Positions 1-5,991 of a DNA stretch of 6,880 bases are shown here, piece by piece. The DNA is from Chloroflexota bacterium (GTDB lineage Bacteria; Chloroflexota; Chloroflexia; Chloroflexales; Kallotenuaceae): the NCBI GenBank assembly GCA_019240175.1, contig JAFAYS010000255.1:1-6880 (forward strand), in the 5' to 3' direction. The notes beneath the pieces were generated by a model. The model was not told where the DNA came from. It saw only the letters and a list, made by a program, of their open reading frames with translations, and did no database searches. The position numbers and the translations under genes were made by a program. Numbering within the stretch: position 1 is the stretch's first letter; each line of letters starts with the position of its first letter.

Positions 1-709
1 TCCAATGGACGATGTGTATCGCGGCGAGCATCTGCTCGCCAGCGTGTACTCGGCGATCCGCAATTCGCCCTACTGGAACACCAGCCTGCTGATCATCACC
101 TACGACGAGCACGGTGGTTTGTACGACTCGGTCGCGCCTGGCCCTGCTCCTGCGCCTGGCGACAATCCGAATTACGGCTACAACACGTACGGCTTCAACT
201 TCGAGCAATACGGCGTCCGTGTGCCGGCGATCGTCGTCTCACCGCTGATCCCGCAGGGCACAGTAGACCAGACCGTCTACGATCATTCGTCGGTTCTGAA
301 AACGGTGGAGCAGCTGTTCGGCCTTAACGCTCTGACGCAAAGGGATGCTGCGGCGAACAGTGTGCTGTCCTTGCTTTCGCTCACCACACCGAGGACGGAC
401 TGTCCAACATCGCTCAACAGCCCGGCTCCATTGTTGAAGGCGGCTACTCCACCTTTGACCGTAGCAGAGCAGGCGCAGCGTGATGCCGAGCCCGTGCCGC
501 AGTACGGTAACCTCGTGGGCGCGTTGCAGACCCTGAAGAAGACAGAAATCGAGCTGTCTGGTGGAACTCCACAGGAAATTGCCGCCATCAACGCGAGATT
601 CCAGGCGATCCAGACGCGCGGTGATGCCCGGGCGTACGTCACGTCGGTGATGGAGAAGATCGCCATCGCGAAGCAACAGCGCAAAATCATGGAGCGCCGC
701 CAGCCCTGA
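1..709 (+). CDS. Phosphoesterase family protein (phospholipase C / acid phosphatase type), C-terminal part
   Basis: Partial gene cut by the left edge. The ATG at 5 is internal, because the reading frame is open to base 2 and the family motif preceding GE is already under way (P-M-D-D-V-Y-R-G-E). Members hydrolyse phosphate mono- or diesters, usually outside the cytoplasm; the substrate cannot be told here, and any signal peptide lies outside the window. Counting from the ATG at 5, I see the metal-site motif YDEHGG at 33-38, the strand RVPAIVVSPL at 72-81 and a second metal-site motif YDHSSVLKTVE at 92-102. These match the PF04185 pattern in which Asp/Glu and His ligands bind divalent metal. 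The usual DHV following DEHGG reads DSV (41-43). After about residue 125 comes a roughly 110-residue tail, Pro/Ala-rich then helical and charged, ending KQQRKIMERRQP. The family call is firm; the specific enzyme is unknown. Confidence 0.88.
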   Translation, partial: PMDDVYRGEHLLASVYSAIRNSPYWNTSLLIITYDEHGGLYDSVAPGPAPAPGDNPNYGYNTYGFNFEQYGVRVPAIVVSPLIPQGTVDQTVYDHSSVLKTVEQLFGLNALTQRDAAANSVLSLLSLTTPRTDCPTSLNSPAPLLKAATPPLTVAEQAQRDAEPVPQYGNLVGALQTLKKTEIELSGGTPQEIAAINARFQAIQTRGDARAYVTSVMEKIAIAKQQRKIMERRQP

Positions 710-736
710 CGCGTGCTTGCCAGGAGGATGATGGCT

Positions 737-767
737 GGCCCAGGGTGGATCGACTCCACCCTGGGCC
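737..767. terminator. Perfect 13-bp hairpin between convergent genes
   Basis: GGCCCAGGGTGGA (737-749), loop TCGAC (750-754), then the exact complement TCCACCCTGGGCC (755-767). It lies 27 bases after the phosphoesterase stop and 10 bases after the VOC gene stop on the other strand, so it can serve both genes as a bidirectional terminator. Neither side is followed by a real T-run, so it may act as a transcript-end stabiliser or pause structure rather than a classic intrinsic terminator. Confidence 0.65.
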
Positions 768-777
768 GGTTGTCCGA

Positions 778-1230
778 CTAGTCGTTTTCCAGCAGCTCAA
801 GGATCGCGCCGAGCTGCGCGTTGCCGTCCATGTAGGCATAGCGCCCGCCGGTGTACTCGCCGCGCTGCACCAGCGGCACGCCTTTCGCGTCCAGGTAGGC
901 GATCTTCTCGCTCATGCCTTTGATCTGAAACGCGATGTGATGCAGGCTGCTGCCGTGCTGATTGAGCTGATCTTTCCACGTGCTTGGCTCACCGATCGGC
1001 TCGATCAGCTCAAGATCGACCTGGCCCAGGTGGAAGAACGCCAGCTTGGCCTGCGCGGTCGTCGGCTGGCCCTGGTACTCGGTACGCGCCAGCTCAAACG
1101 TGTCGGTGACGATAATCTCGGGCACGGGCAGCCCCAAAATCTCGGACCAGGCCCGCGCTTTGGCCTCGATATCTTGCACAATAATGCCAACCTGCGTGAC
1201 CGTCGTGGTGCCGAGCGCTGTTTCGGTCAT
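778..1230 (-). CDS. VOC (glyoxalase-fold) family protein, methylmalonyl-CoA epimerase-like
   Basis: A 150-residue protein with the two beta-alpha-beta-beta-beta halves of the vicinal-oxygen-chelate fold. Half one opens TQVGIIVQDIEAKARAW (12-28) and ends with the strand DLELIEP (72-78). Half two opens with LHHIAFQI (96-103) and ends with the strand GAILELLE (141-148). Likely metal ligands by position are Q13, E74, H98 and E145. Epimerases and glyoxalases normally have His where Q13 is, so the metal site is slightly atypical. The ATG at 1230 is preferred over in-frame starts further upstream because GAGGAGGAG (1243-1235) precedes it at the right spacing; a start at 1302 would overlap the upstream gene. 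It follows the GH1 gene by 49 bases on the same strand and is probably co-transcribed. The fold is well supported; the reaction is not known, and the sequence gives no proof of true epimerase activity. Confidence 0.85.
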   Translation of the reverse strand: MTETALGTTTVTQVGIIVQDIEAKARAWSEILGLPVPEIIVTDTFELARTEYQGQPTTAQAKLAFFHLGQVDLELIEPIGEPSTWKDQLNQHGSSLHHIAFQIKGMSEKIAYLDAKGVPLVQRGEYTGGRYAYMDGNAQLGAILELLEND

Positions 1231-1279
1231 GGTGCTCCTCCTCGCTGTGGTTATACATAATTTATTGGTGCTGAGCGCG

Positions 1280-2644
1280 CTATTCAGGATCGACAACCGC
1301 ATTGGCCGCGATCACCTGACGATACCAGAGCGCGCTGGACTTCGGCGTGCGCTGCTGCGTCTGGTAGTCCACATGCACGATACCAAAGCGCTTGCTGTAG
1401 CCAAGACCCCACTCGAAGTTGTCCATCAGCGACCACACAAAGTAGCCGCGTAGCGGAACCCCCGCCTCGATCGACTGGTGGGCGGCCTGGAAGTGCCCGT
1501 GCAAGTAGGCCAGCCGCCGCGGATCGTCGATCGTGCCGTCCACAACCTGATCTGGGAAGGACGCACCATTCTCGGTGATGTAGAGCGCTTTGGGCGCGTA
1601 CTCACGATTGACCTGCTGCAACAGCTCGTCCAGCGCTGCGGCCTCAACCGCCCAGCCCATCTCCGTCACCTCGTAGCCACGCTCGGCCAGCTCCGGCCCC
1701 GACAGGCTGCGATAGCCCAGCGGATTCTCGTCAAGCGGCACGGCGCTGGCGAAGGTCGGGCGGTAGTAGTTGATGCCCAGCGCGTCGAAGGGAGCCGCGA
1801 TTGTCGCCAGATCATCCGTTGTGACTGCCGGCATCAGGTCGCCGTAGAACTCGAGCATATCCGCCGGATAGCCGCGTCCAAACAGCGGATCGAGAAACCA
1901 GCGGTTCCAGCCGCCGTCGAAGAGCTGGGCCGCCCGCTGATCCTCGGGCGTGTCGGTGGCTGGCCGAATCGGCGACAGATCGAGCGTAATTCCGACCTCG
2001 GCATCCGCGCTATTGGCTCGCAGCACCGGCACCGCCAGGCCATGCGACAGCAGAAGATGATGGCTAACTTGGAGCGCCGTGCGCAGATCTTGTAGGCCGG
2101 GCGCGTGACGTCCCTGTAAGTTGCCGACAAAGGCCACCACCCACGGCTCGTTATGCGTGATCCAGTGCTTCACTCGATCGCCGAGCCGCCGCGCTACGGC
2201 TTCGGTGTAGGTCACGAAGGCATCGACGGTCGCGCGATTGGCCCAGCCGCCGCGATCTTGCAGCGCCTGCGGCAGATCCCAGTGGTAGAGCGTAACAAAC
2301 GGCGTGATCTGCGCGGCCAGCAGCTCATCCACCAGCCGATCGTAGAAGTCCAGGCCGCGCTGGTTGATCGCGCCCGTGCCTTCGGGCAAGATGCGCGGCC
2401 ACGCGATTGAAAAGCGGTAGGCTTGTAGTCCCAAGTCGCGCATCAAGGCCACATCGTCGCGCCAGCGGTGGTAATGATCACAGGCGATGTCGCCGGTATC
2501 GCCGTTGAACGTTTGGCCGGGCGTGTGGCTGAACGTATCCCAGATCGAGGGGCCGCGCCCATCCTCATGGACTGCGCCTTCGATCTGATAGGCGGCGGTT
2601 GCTGCGCCCCAGAGAAAGGTGTTGGGAAAACGTGGCTGAGTCAT
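1280..2644 (-). CDS. Beta-glucosidase, glycoside hydrolase family 1
   Basis: A complete 454-residue GH1 enzyme (family usually 440-480). It hydrolyses terminal beta-linked glucose (and often galactose or fucose) from disaccharides such as cellobiose by a retaining mechanism. The N-terminal signature FPNTFLWGAATAAYQIEG is at 6-23, with sugar-binding Q20; H121 lies in YHWDLP. The acid/base is E166 in THNEPW (163-168) and the nucleophile is E358 in YITENG (355-360). The glucose-recognising pair is E411/W412 in DNFEW. There is no signal peptide, so it should act in the cytoplasm on imported sugars. Start: GAGGAGG (2655-2649) lies 4 bases before the ATG, and the N-terminus matches the family. It is the first gene of a two-gene unit with the VOC gene, behind a promoter and a LacI-type operator (2680-2695). 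No transporter or regulator is in the window. All catalytic residues are present and I see no defect. Confidence 0.96.
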   Translation of the reverse strand: MTQPRFPNTFLWGAATAAYQIEGAVHEDGRGPSIWDTFSHTPGQTFNGDTGDIACDHYHRWRDDVALMRDLGLQAYRFSIAWPRILPEGTGAINQRGLDFYDRLVDELLAAQITPFVTLYHWDLPQALQDRGGWANRATVDAFVTYTEAVARRLGDRVKHWITHNEPWVVAFVGNLQGRHAPGLQDLRTALQVSHHLLLSHGLAVPVLRANSADAEVGITLDLSPIRPATDTPEDQRAAQLFDGGWNRWFLDPLFGRGYPADMLEFYGDLMPAVTTDDLATIAAPFDALGINYYRPTFASAVPLDENPLGYRSLSGPELAERGYEVTEMGWAVEAAALDELLQQVNREYAPKALYITENGASFPDQVVDGTIDDPRRLAYLHGHFQAAHQSIEAGVPLRGYFVWSLMDNFEWGLGYSKRFGIVHVDYQTQQRTPKSSALWYRQVIAANAVVDPE

Positions 2645-2679
2645 TGATCCTCCTCAGGATTCGGGTCGTGATCGATTTC

Positions 2680-2695
2680 GGGAAAGCGCTTTCCC
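2680..2695. promoter_or_regulatory. Perfect 16-bp LacI-family operator before the beta-glucosidase gene
   Basis: GGGAAAGCGCTTTCCC is a perfect palindrome centred on the CG at 2687/2688, the hallmark of LacI/GalR-family operators. It resembles the actinobacterial CebR/CelR box TGGGAGCGCTCCCA (known to control cellobiose and beta-glucosidase genes), with two extra bases per arm. It begins right after the predicted -10 box, 36 bases upstream of the beta-glucosidase ATG, so a bound repressor would cover the transcription start. Inferred: repression relieved by a beta-glucoside or glucose-derived effector. The repressor gene is not in the window. Confidence 0.78.
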
Positions 2696-2701
2696 CGTTG
2701 G

Positions 2702-2731
2702 AGTCTAGTCTAGATCGCGCATTAATGTCAA
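2702..2731 (-). promoter_or_regulatory. Probable promoter of the GH1-VOC operon
   Basis: Reading the minus strand: TTGACA (2731-2726, perfect -35), an 18-base spacer, then TAGACT (2707-2702, 4 of 6 for the -10). The start point would fall near 2695, giving a leader of about 50 bases that includes the whole operator. The strong -35, weak -10 and adjacent operator are consistent with a regulated promoter. TAGACT occurs twice in tandem (2712-2707 and 2707-2702, sharing one base), but only the second is at usable spacing. Confidence 0.55.
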
Positions 2732-2743
2732 AGGCTACGATGA

Positions 2744-2756
2744 CTAAAAGTTTTAG
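2744..2756. promoter_or_regulatory. AT-rich inverted repeat upstream of the GH1 promoter
   Basis: CTAAAA-G-TTTTAG, perfect 6-bp arms around a central G. It lies about 49-61 bases upstream of the predicted start point of the beta-glucosidase transcript, where an UP element or an activator site would sit. It is the most AT-rich patch in an otherwise GC-rich region. The role is inferred from position only. Confidence 0.35.
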
Positions 2757-2760
2757 AAAA

Positions 2761-2934
2761 TCACCAGATCTTGAGCATCTTTAGCCGCAGCGCTGCAATC
2801 CTCAGCGGCAAGCAGTGATCGACGCACAGATCGCGATCTGACGTGTGGCTTGATCCATGCTGACGTGGCGGGCCCTAGTGAGATGGTAACGCACGACCCA
2901 GGACGGGCGAGGTGATGAATGAATCCGATTGGTA
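2761..2934. other. Gap between divergent promoters, no gene seen
   Basis: This is the middle of the 364-base gene-free stretch between the divergent beta-glucosidase and receiver genes. I see no convincing ORF or RNA gene. It holds two short perfect palindromes, GCAGCGCTGC (2787-2796) and CAGATCGCGATCTG (2827-2840), either of which could be a protein-binding site or chance in GC-rich DNA. Confidence 0.5.
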
Positions 2935-2943
2935 TGCTATAAT
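2935..2943 (+). promoter_or_regulatory. Extended -10 promoter of the receiver gene
   Basis: TGCTATAAT: a perfect TATAAT (2938-2943) preceded by the TGn extension. No good -35 is found at 16-18 bases upstream (around 2914-2920), as is usual for extended -10 promoters. Transcription would start near 2950 and leave a leader of about 58 bases before the ATG at 3009. Confidence 0.68.
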
Positions 2944-3008
2944 TCGCCTCCTGCGATTCCTCGCGTTCCCAACACTTGTGCATTGTTAAATCTAAGGATC
3001 GACTGGCC

Positions 3009-3425
3009 ATGCCAACACGTATCATGGTGATAAACGACACGCAAGAGATTCTTGAGCTCTTTCGTGAAATTCTGACCGACGAAGGCTATGAAGTGTATTT
3101 GTACTCATATGGCATACAGGATCTCGCAGAAGTTGAGCGGGTCAATCCTGATCTGATCATTTTGGATCATCTGATCGGCGGCGAGGCGATTGGCTGGCAG
3201 ATGCTGCAAAAGCTGAAGCTGCGCCGCTCGACGGCTTCGATCCCGGTGATTGTGTGCACCGCCGCCGTGAAAGCCATCCAGGAGATGGAGGGCTACATGA
3301 AATCTAAAAACGTCGGGCTGGTGCTCAAGCCGTTTGATATCGACGATCTGCTGCGAGCGATCAACCTGGCGCTGCAAACCTACGGCGTTCCTTCACGCAG
3401 CGAGGCGGAAGAATCGAACGATTAG
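3009..3425 (+). CDS. Stand-alone response-regulator receiver protein
   Basis: A 138-residue protein made of one receiver (REC) domain and nothing else: residues 4-122 cover the fold, and the last 16 are a short acidic tail with no DNA-binding or enzymatic output domain. Phosphoacceptor D53 follows the hydrophobic strand PDLIIL; the switch Thr is T84 (VIVCTA) and the conserved Lys is K107 (KPF). The acidic pair near the N-terminus reads N9-D10 rather than DD. The loop after D53 (HLIGGEAIGW) lacks the common M-P-G. A CheY/Spo0F-like role, passing a phosphoryl group or docking on a partner, is likely; no kinase is adjacent. The ATG at 3009 is chosen because AAGGA (2994-2998) precedes it by 10 bases and the domain starts at once. 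A TTG at 2976 in the same frame has no ribosome site. Own promoter and own terminator make it monocistronic. Confidence 0.92.
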   Translation: MPTRIMVINDTQEILELFREILTDEGYEVYLYSYGIQDLAEVERVNPDLIILDHLIGGEAIGWQMLQKLKLRRSTASIPVIVCTAAVKAIQEMEGYMKSKNVGLVLKPFDIDDLLRAINLALQTYGVPSRSEAEESND

Positions 3426-3457
3426 TTTTCGCGCATTGCCCGCATGTGAAGTAGCTC

Positions 3458-3486
3458 AAGCAGGATCATAGCGATCCTGCTTTTTT
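3458..3486 (+). terminator. Intrinsic terminator of the receiver gene
   Basis: AAGCAGGATC (3458-3467), loop ATAGC (3468-3472), GATCCTGCTT (3473-3482), continuing as a run of T up to 3486. A 10-bp perfect stem plus T-run, 32 bases after the stop codon. It should uncouple the receiver gene from the STAS gene downstream. Confidence 0.9.
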
Positions 3487-3670
3487 GTATCGTAGCCCTA
3501 TCCAGCCGCCTCAAGATGGTCCTGGTTATGATCCGACAAAGGCACAGGTCACATAGCGCAGCAGCACTATAGTTTTGCGGTTGGCTTAAATGTATCGTTA
3601 GCGCTATTCCCACTGCAAGAGTCACCCCCTCCTCTTTGCCATGTTGCGCGTTGACTACAGGTTTATTGAT
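3487..3670. other. Leader region before the HAMP-STAS gene
   Basis: About 180 bases with no supported ORF. The promoter of the next gene must be here, but no box is compelling. The best -10 is TATAGT (3568-3573) without a recognisable -35; TTGGCT (3581-3586) could be a -35 but has only a poor -10 (TATTCC at 3605-3610). Confidence 0.3.
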
Positions 3671-3676
3671 AGGGGG
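3671..3676 (+). promoter_or_regulatory. Ribosome binding site that decides the STAS gene start
   Basis: AGGGGG lies 7 bases before a GTG at 3684. The longer in-frame TTG start at 3636 has no such site and would add a Cys/Gly-rich stretch before the membrane segment, so GTG 3684 is preferred. Confidence 0.7.
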
Positions 3677-3683
3677 CCGAATT

Positions 3684-4937
3684 GTGTTTTCACAACTTCG
3701 TACTCGGTTACTGTTGAGCACGATTATCACCGTTGGCATCGTGCTGGTGACGCTGGCTTTTATCTTCTTTTTCCAGCTGCGCTTTGTCGAGCATGTCACA
3801 AACATCGGCTATGTGCGCGGCGCGGCGATTACGGCGCGTGAGCTGAGCCTGTACACGCAGTACAACGCCCACAATACCAACGCCTACGCGCTTGGCCATC
3901 GCGAGCATCGCGCGGAATTCGACGTGCATGCGGCAGCGTTCATGGCGAATCTAGCACAGATCGAGCGGGATATTGCGTCGGGCGTGCTGGACGAGGATGA
4001 GCAAGAGCAGATCGATCTGCTGCGCGCCACACGTGTCGAGTTCGATCGCTCGGCGCAGGCGCTTTTCGTCGCCGTGGATACCAATCTGGCCACGCCTTCG
4101 GCGGCAAATCAGGCGGCGGTTGAGGCTGCCTGGCAGGAAACGGATCGCCTGGCCGATCAGCTTGACGGCGAGTCGCAGGAGCTAACAAGTCGGATCAATG
4201 ATGACTTTACGCGCATGCGCGGCCAGATGGAGTCGCTCAGCCAGCAGATCGCGGCTACAGAGCTAGCGATCGCTGTAGTGCTGGTGGCGATGCTGCTGGC
4301 GGTGCAGGGCATGGCCTCGCAGGCAGTGGGCGCGCCGCTACAGGCGCTGCTGGCGGGAGTACATTCCTTTGCAGCCGGCAATCTTGGGACGCGCATCACG
4401 GTCAAGCGGGGCGATGAGATCGGCAGGCTGGGCGGAGCGTTCAATCGAATGGCCACTCACTTACAGCAGCAGCGCCAGGTGCTCGAAACGCAAAACCGGG
4501 AGCTACAGCAAAGCTTACAAACTCAGCAGCAGCTTTTCTCGACGGTGCAGCAGCTATCAGTGCCGCTCTTGCCGATCGGGAACGGCGTAGTTGTGCTGCC
4601 GATTGTCGGGCATGTGGATACCGCGCGCGCCGAGACGATCCTGCACACACTGCTGCAAGGTGTTGCCCAGCAGCGCGCTTTCTGTGTGATTCTCGATGTT
4701 ACAGGTATTGCGCTGATGAATGCCGACGTGCTGCGGCTGCTAATCCAGATGCTTGAGGCGACCGAGTTGCTGGGGGCTAAGGTGCTGCTGGCAGGCATGA
4801 ACGGCACGATGGCGCAGTCGATCGTCGCGCAGGACGTTCCGGTGAATCGGCTGCGGACCTACCGCGATCTGGGCTCGGCGATCGAGGCTGCGCGTTCGCT
4901 GCAATCCTTGCGCAATGGTACGGCAATCGCCCGCTAG
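3684..4937 (+). CDS. Membrane sensor protein: two TM helices, HAMP, coiled coil, STAS (RsbR-like)
   Basis: A 417-residue protein starting at GTG. TM1 is at about 8-30. Residues 31-191 form a helical extracytoplasmic sensor region rich in Ala, Glu and Asp, resembling four-helix-bundle or CHASE3 sensors. TM2 is at about 193-212 and HAMP at about 218-262 (P-L-Q-A-L followed by R-G-D-E-I-G-R-L). A Gln-rich coiled coil spans about 262-292 and a STAS domain 292-409. The STAS part has the RsbR-type signature ILDVTG (336-341), LLGAKVLLAGM and AQSIV. There is no kinase, cyclase or methyl-accepting domain, so an external signal would pass through HAMP straight to STAS. In B. subtilis RsbR the STAS domain is phosphorylated by RsbT on two Thr. 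By my alignment from memory these positions here are A347 and S379, so only the second could be phosphorylated. No RsbS, RsbT or anti-sigma gene is present nearby. Architecture is firm; pathway is inferred. Confidence 0.9.
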   Translation: MFSQLRTRLLLSTIITVGIVLVTLAFIFFFQLRFVEHVTNIGYVRGAAITARELSLYTQYNAHNTNAYALGHREHRAEFDVHAAAFMANLAQIERDIASGVLDEDEQEQIDLLRATRVEFDRSAQALFVAVDTNLATPSAANQAAVEAAWQETDRLADQLDGESQELTSRINDDFTRMRGQMESLSQQIAATELAIAVVLVAMLLAVQGMASQAVGAPLQALLAGVHSFAAGNLGTRITVKRGDEIGRLGGAFNRMATHLQQQRQVLETQNRELQQSLQTQQQLFSTVQQLSVPLLPIGNGVVVLPIVGHVDTARAETILHTLLQGVAQQRAFCVILDVTGIALMNADVLRLLIQMLEATELLGAKVLLAGMNGTMAQSIVAQDVPVNRLRTYRDLGSAIEAARSLQSLRNGTAIAR

Positions 4938-4959
4938 ATCTGGTTGTTTCTGCGTAGAT

Positions 4960-4992
4960 AAGGCCGTTAGCACACTCAATGCTAACGGCCTT
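4960..4992. terminator. 13-bp hairpin between the STAS gene and the convergent esterase gene
   Basis: AAGGCCGTTAGCA (4960-4972), a 7-base loop, TGCTAACGGCCTT (4980-4992), all 13 pairs perfect, followed by only a short T-run (TTT at 4991-4993). It starts 22 bases after the STAS stop and lies 33 bases beyond the esterase stop on the other strand, so it probably ends both transcripts, more convincingly on the plus strand. Confidence 0.75.
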
Positions 4993-5025
4993 TACCGATA
5001 ATCTAAGTTGTTTAGTCCGACTACA

Positions 5026-5979
5026 CTATAGCTTCAAAGCTCGCCGTAGCGCGCTTAGCTGATCCCGCCGCGACGTCTGCGTCACTTCGGCAGTCGGTAC
5101 CAATTGGTAGCCGTGATACGCGCCCGGATACACATGCAGCTCCGTCGGCACGCCGGCACGGATCAGCCGCCGCGCATACTCCATGTCCTCCTCGACAAAC
5201 AGATCGAGCGCGCCGACACAGATAAAGGCCGCCGGAAGGCCGCTCAGATCCTCGGCACGCGCAGCAGCCGCGTAGGACGATACGCCCTCATTTCCCGGCT
5301 CCTGGCCCAGCAGCGCTGTCCAGCCGAAACGATTGGCATCACGCGTCCAGATGAACTCGCCGGTGTATGGATGCGGCGGATCAGCCGCGACCGTGCGGTC
5401 GTCGAGCATCGGCGCGATCAGCAGTTGAAACACCAGCGGCACCTCACCTCGGTCGCGGGCCAGCAGCGCTAATGCTGCGGCGAGACCACCGCCGGCGCTG
5501 CCACCGCCGATTGCGATGCGTGCGGTGTCCACACCAAGCTCGGCAGCGTTGGCATGGAGCCAGCGCAGCGCGGCGTAGCAATCTTCCACTGGGCCAGGGT
5601 GCGGCGTTTCAGGTGCCAGGCGGTAATTCACCGACACCACAACACAGCCAAGCTGATCGGCGATGGTGCGCGAGTTGATGTCGTCGGAGTCCGCGCTGCC
5701 GCCGACGTAGCCGCCGCCGTGAATCCAGAGAAAGCCAGCGGTGGGCTGCGTCACATGCGTCGGTTGGTAGAGCAGGATTCGCACATCCGGCGCGCCCTCA
5801 GGGCCGGGCACGTAGCGCTCGCTCACGACGAGATTGGGCGTCTCGGGCACCTGAATGCTCGCGAGCATGGCCGCGCTGCTGGCGCGGATCATCGGCAGTG
5901 TTTCTGCTGTCAGCTGAACTTGCGGGAGCTGATCGAGAATCGCTGTCAGATCAGGAGTGACGAGATGACGGGTGCTCAT
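5026..5979 (-). CDS. Alpha/beta hydrolase, hormone-sensitive-lipase (family IV) type esterase
   Basis: A 317-residue carboxylesterase of the HSL family (usually 300-320). Oxyanion-hole motif HGGGYVGG starts at 87 and YRLAPE lies at 119-124. The nucleophile is S161 in GGGSAGGG (the common form is GDSAGG; here Gly replaces Asp). Asp259 in GALDLF and His289 in AYHGY complete the triad. There is no signal peptide, so it should be cytoplasmic, acting on short-chain acyl esters; the natural substrate is unknown. The start at 5979 is chosen because AAGGAG (5991-5986) is 6 bases before it; an ATG at 5985 abuts that site directly and cannot be the start. It follows the urocanase stop by 44 bases on the same strand with no terminator between, so co-transcription is likely, though esterases are not part of the known histidine pathway. 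Confidence 0.93.
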   Translation of the reverse strand: MSTRHLVTPDLTAILDQLPQVQLTAETLPMIRASSAAMLASIQVPETPNLVVSERYVPGPEGAPDVRILLYQPTHVTQPTAGFLWIHGGGYVGGSADSDDINSRTIADQLGCVVVSVNYRLAPETPHPGPVEDCYAALRWLHANAAELGVDTARIAIGGGSAGGGLAAALALLARDRGEVPLVFQLLIAPMLDDRTVAADPPHPYTGEFIWTRDANRFGWTALLGQEPGNEGVSSYAAAARAEDLSGLPAAFICVGALDLFVEEDMEYARRLIRAGVPTELHVYPGAYHGYQLVPTAEVTQTSRRDQLSALRRALKL

Positions 5980-5985
5980 AGGCAT

Positions 5986-5991
5986 CTCCTT
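5986..5991 (-). promoter_or_regulatory. Ribosome binding site that decides the esterase start
   Basis: On the minus strand AAGGAG runs straight into ATG (5985-5983); the next in-frame ATG (5979-5977) is at the normal 6-base spacing. The protein therefore begins MSTRHL rather than MPMSTRHL. Confidence 0.8.

Noticed and set aside
1251..1256. TATAAC on the minus strand as an internal promoter for the VOC gene
   Set aside because: No -35 at usable spacing, and the resulting leader would barely contain the ribosome site; read-through from the beta-glucosidase gene is simpler.
2599..2784. 61-codon plus-strand open frame over the beta-glucosidase promoter
   Set aside because: It starts antisense to the GH1 N-terminus, covers the operator and promoter, and looks like random coding.
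2753..3040. 95-codon minus-strand open frame across the receiver promoter and start
   Set aside because: It lies antisense to the extended -10 promoter and the first codons of a real gene, has no ribosome site, and its product shows no domain-like pattern.
3636..3683. Upstream TTG start adding 16 residues to the HAMP-STAS protein
   Set aside because: No Shine-Dalgarno site precedes it, while AGGGGG lies 7 bases before the GTG at 3684.
3487..3683. Possible riboswitch or small RNA before the HAMP-STAS gene
   Set aside because: I could not find a stable multi-helix fold or a known aptamer motif by eye.
3422..3805. 127-codon minus-strand open frame
   Set aside because: It would read through the receiver terminator and into the opposite strand of the HAMP-STAS gene, with no ribosome site and no recognisable protein features.
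5013..5023. TAGTC-C-GACTA repeat near the esterase stop, sharing GTCCGACTA with bases 772-780 near the VOC stop
   Set aside because: Only 9 shared bases around TAG stop regions; short enough to be chance, and no larger repeat surrounds them.
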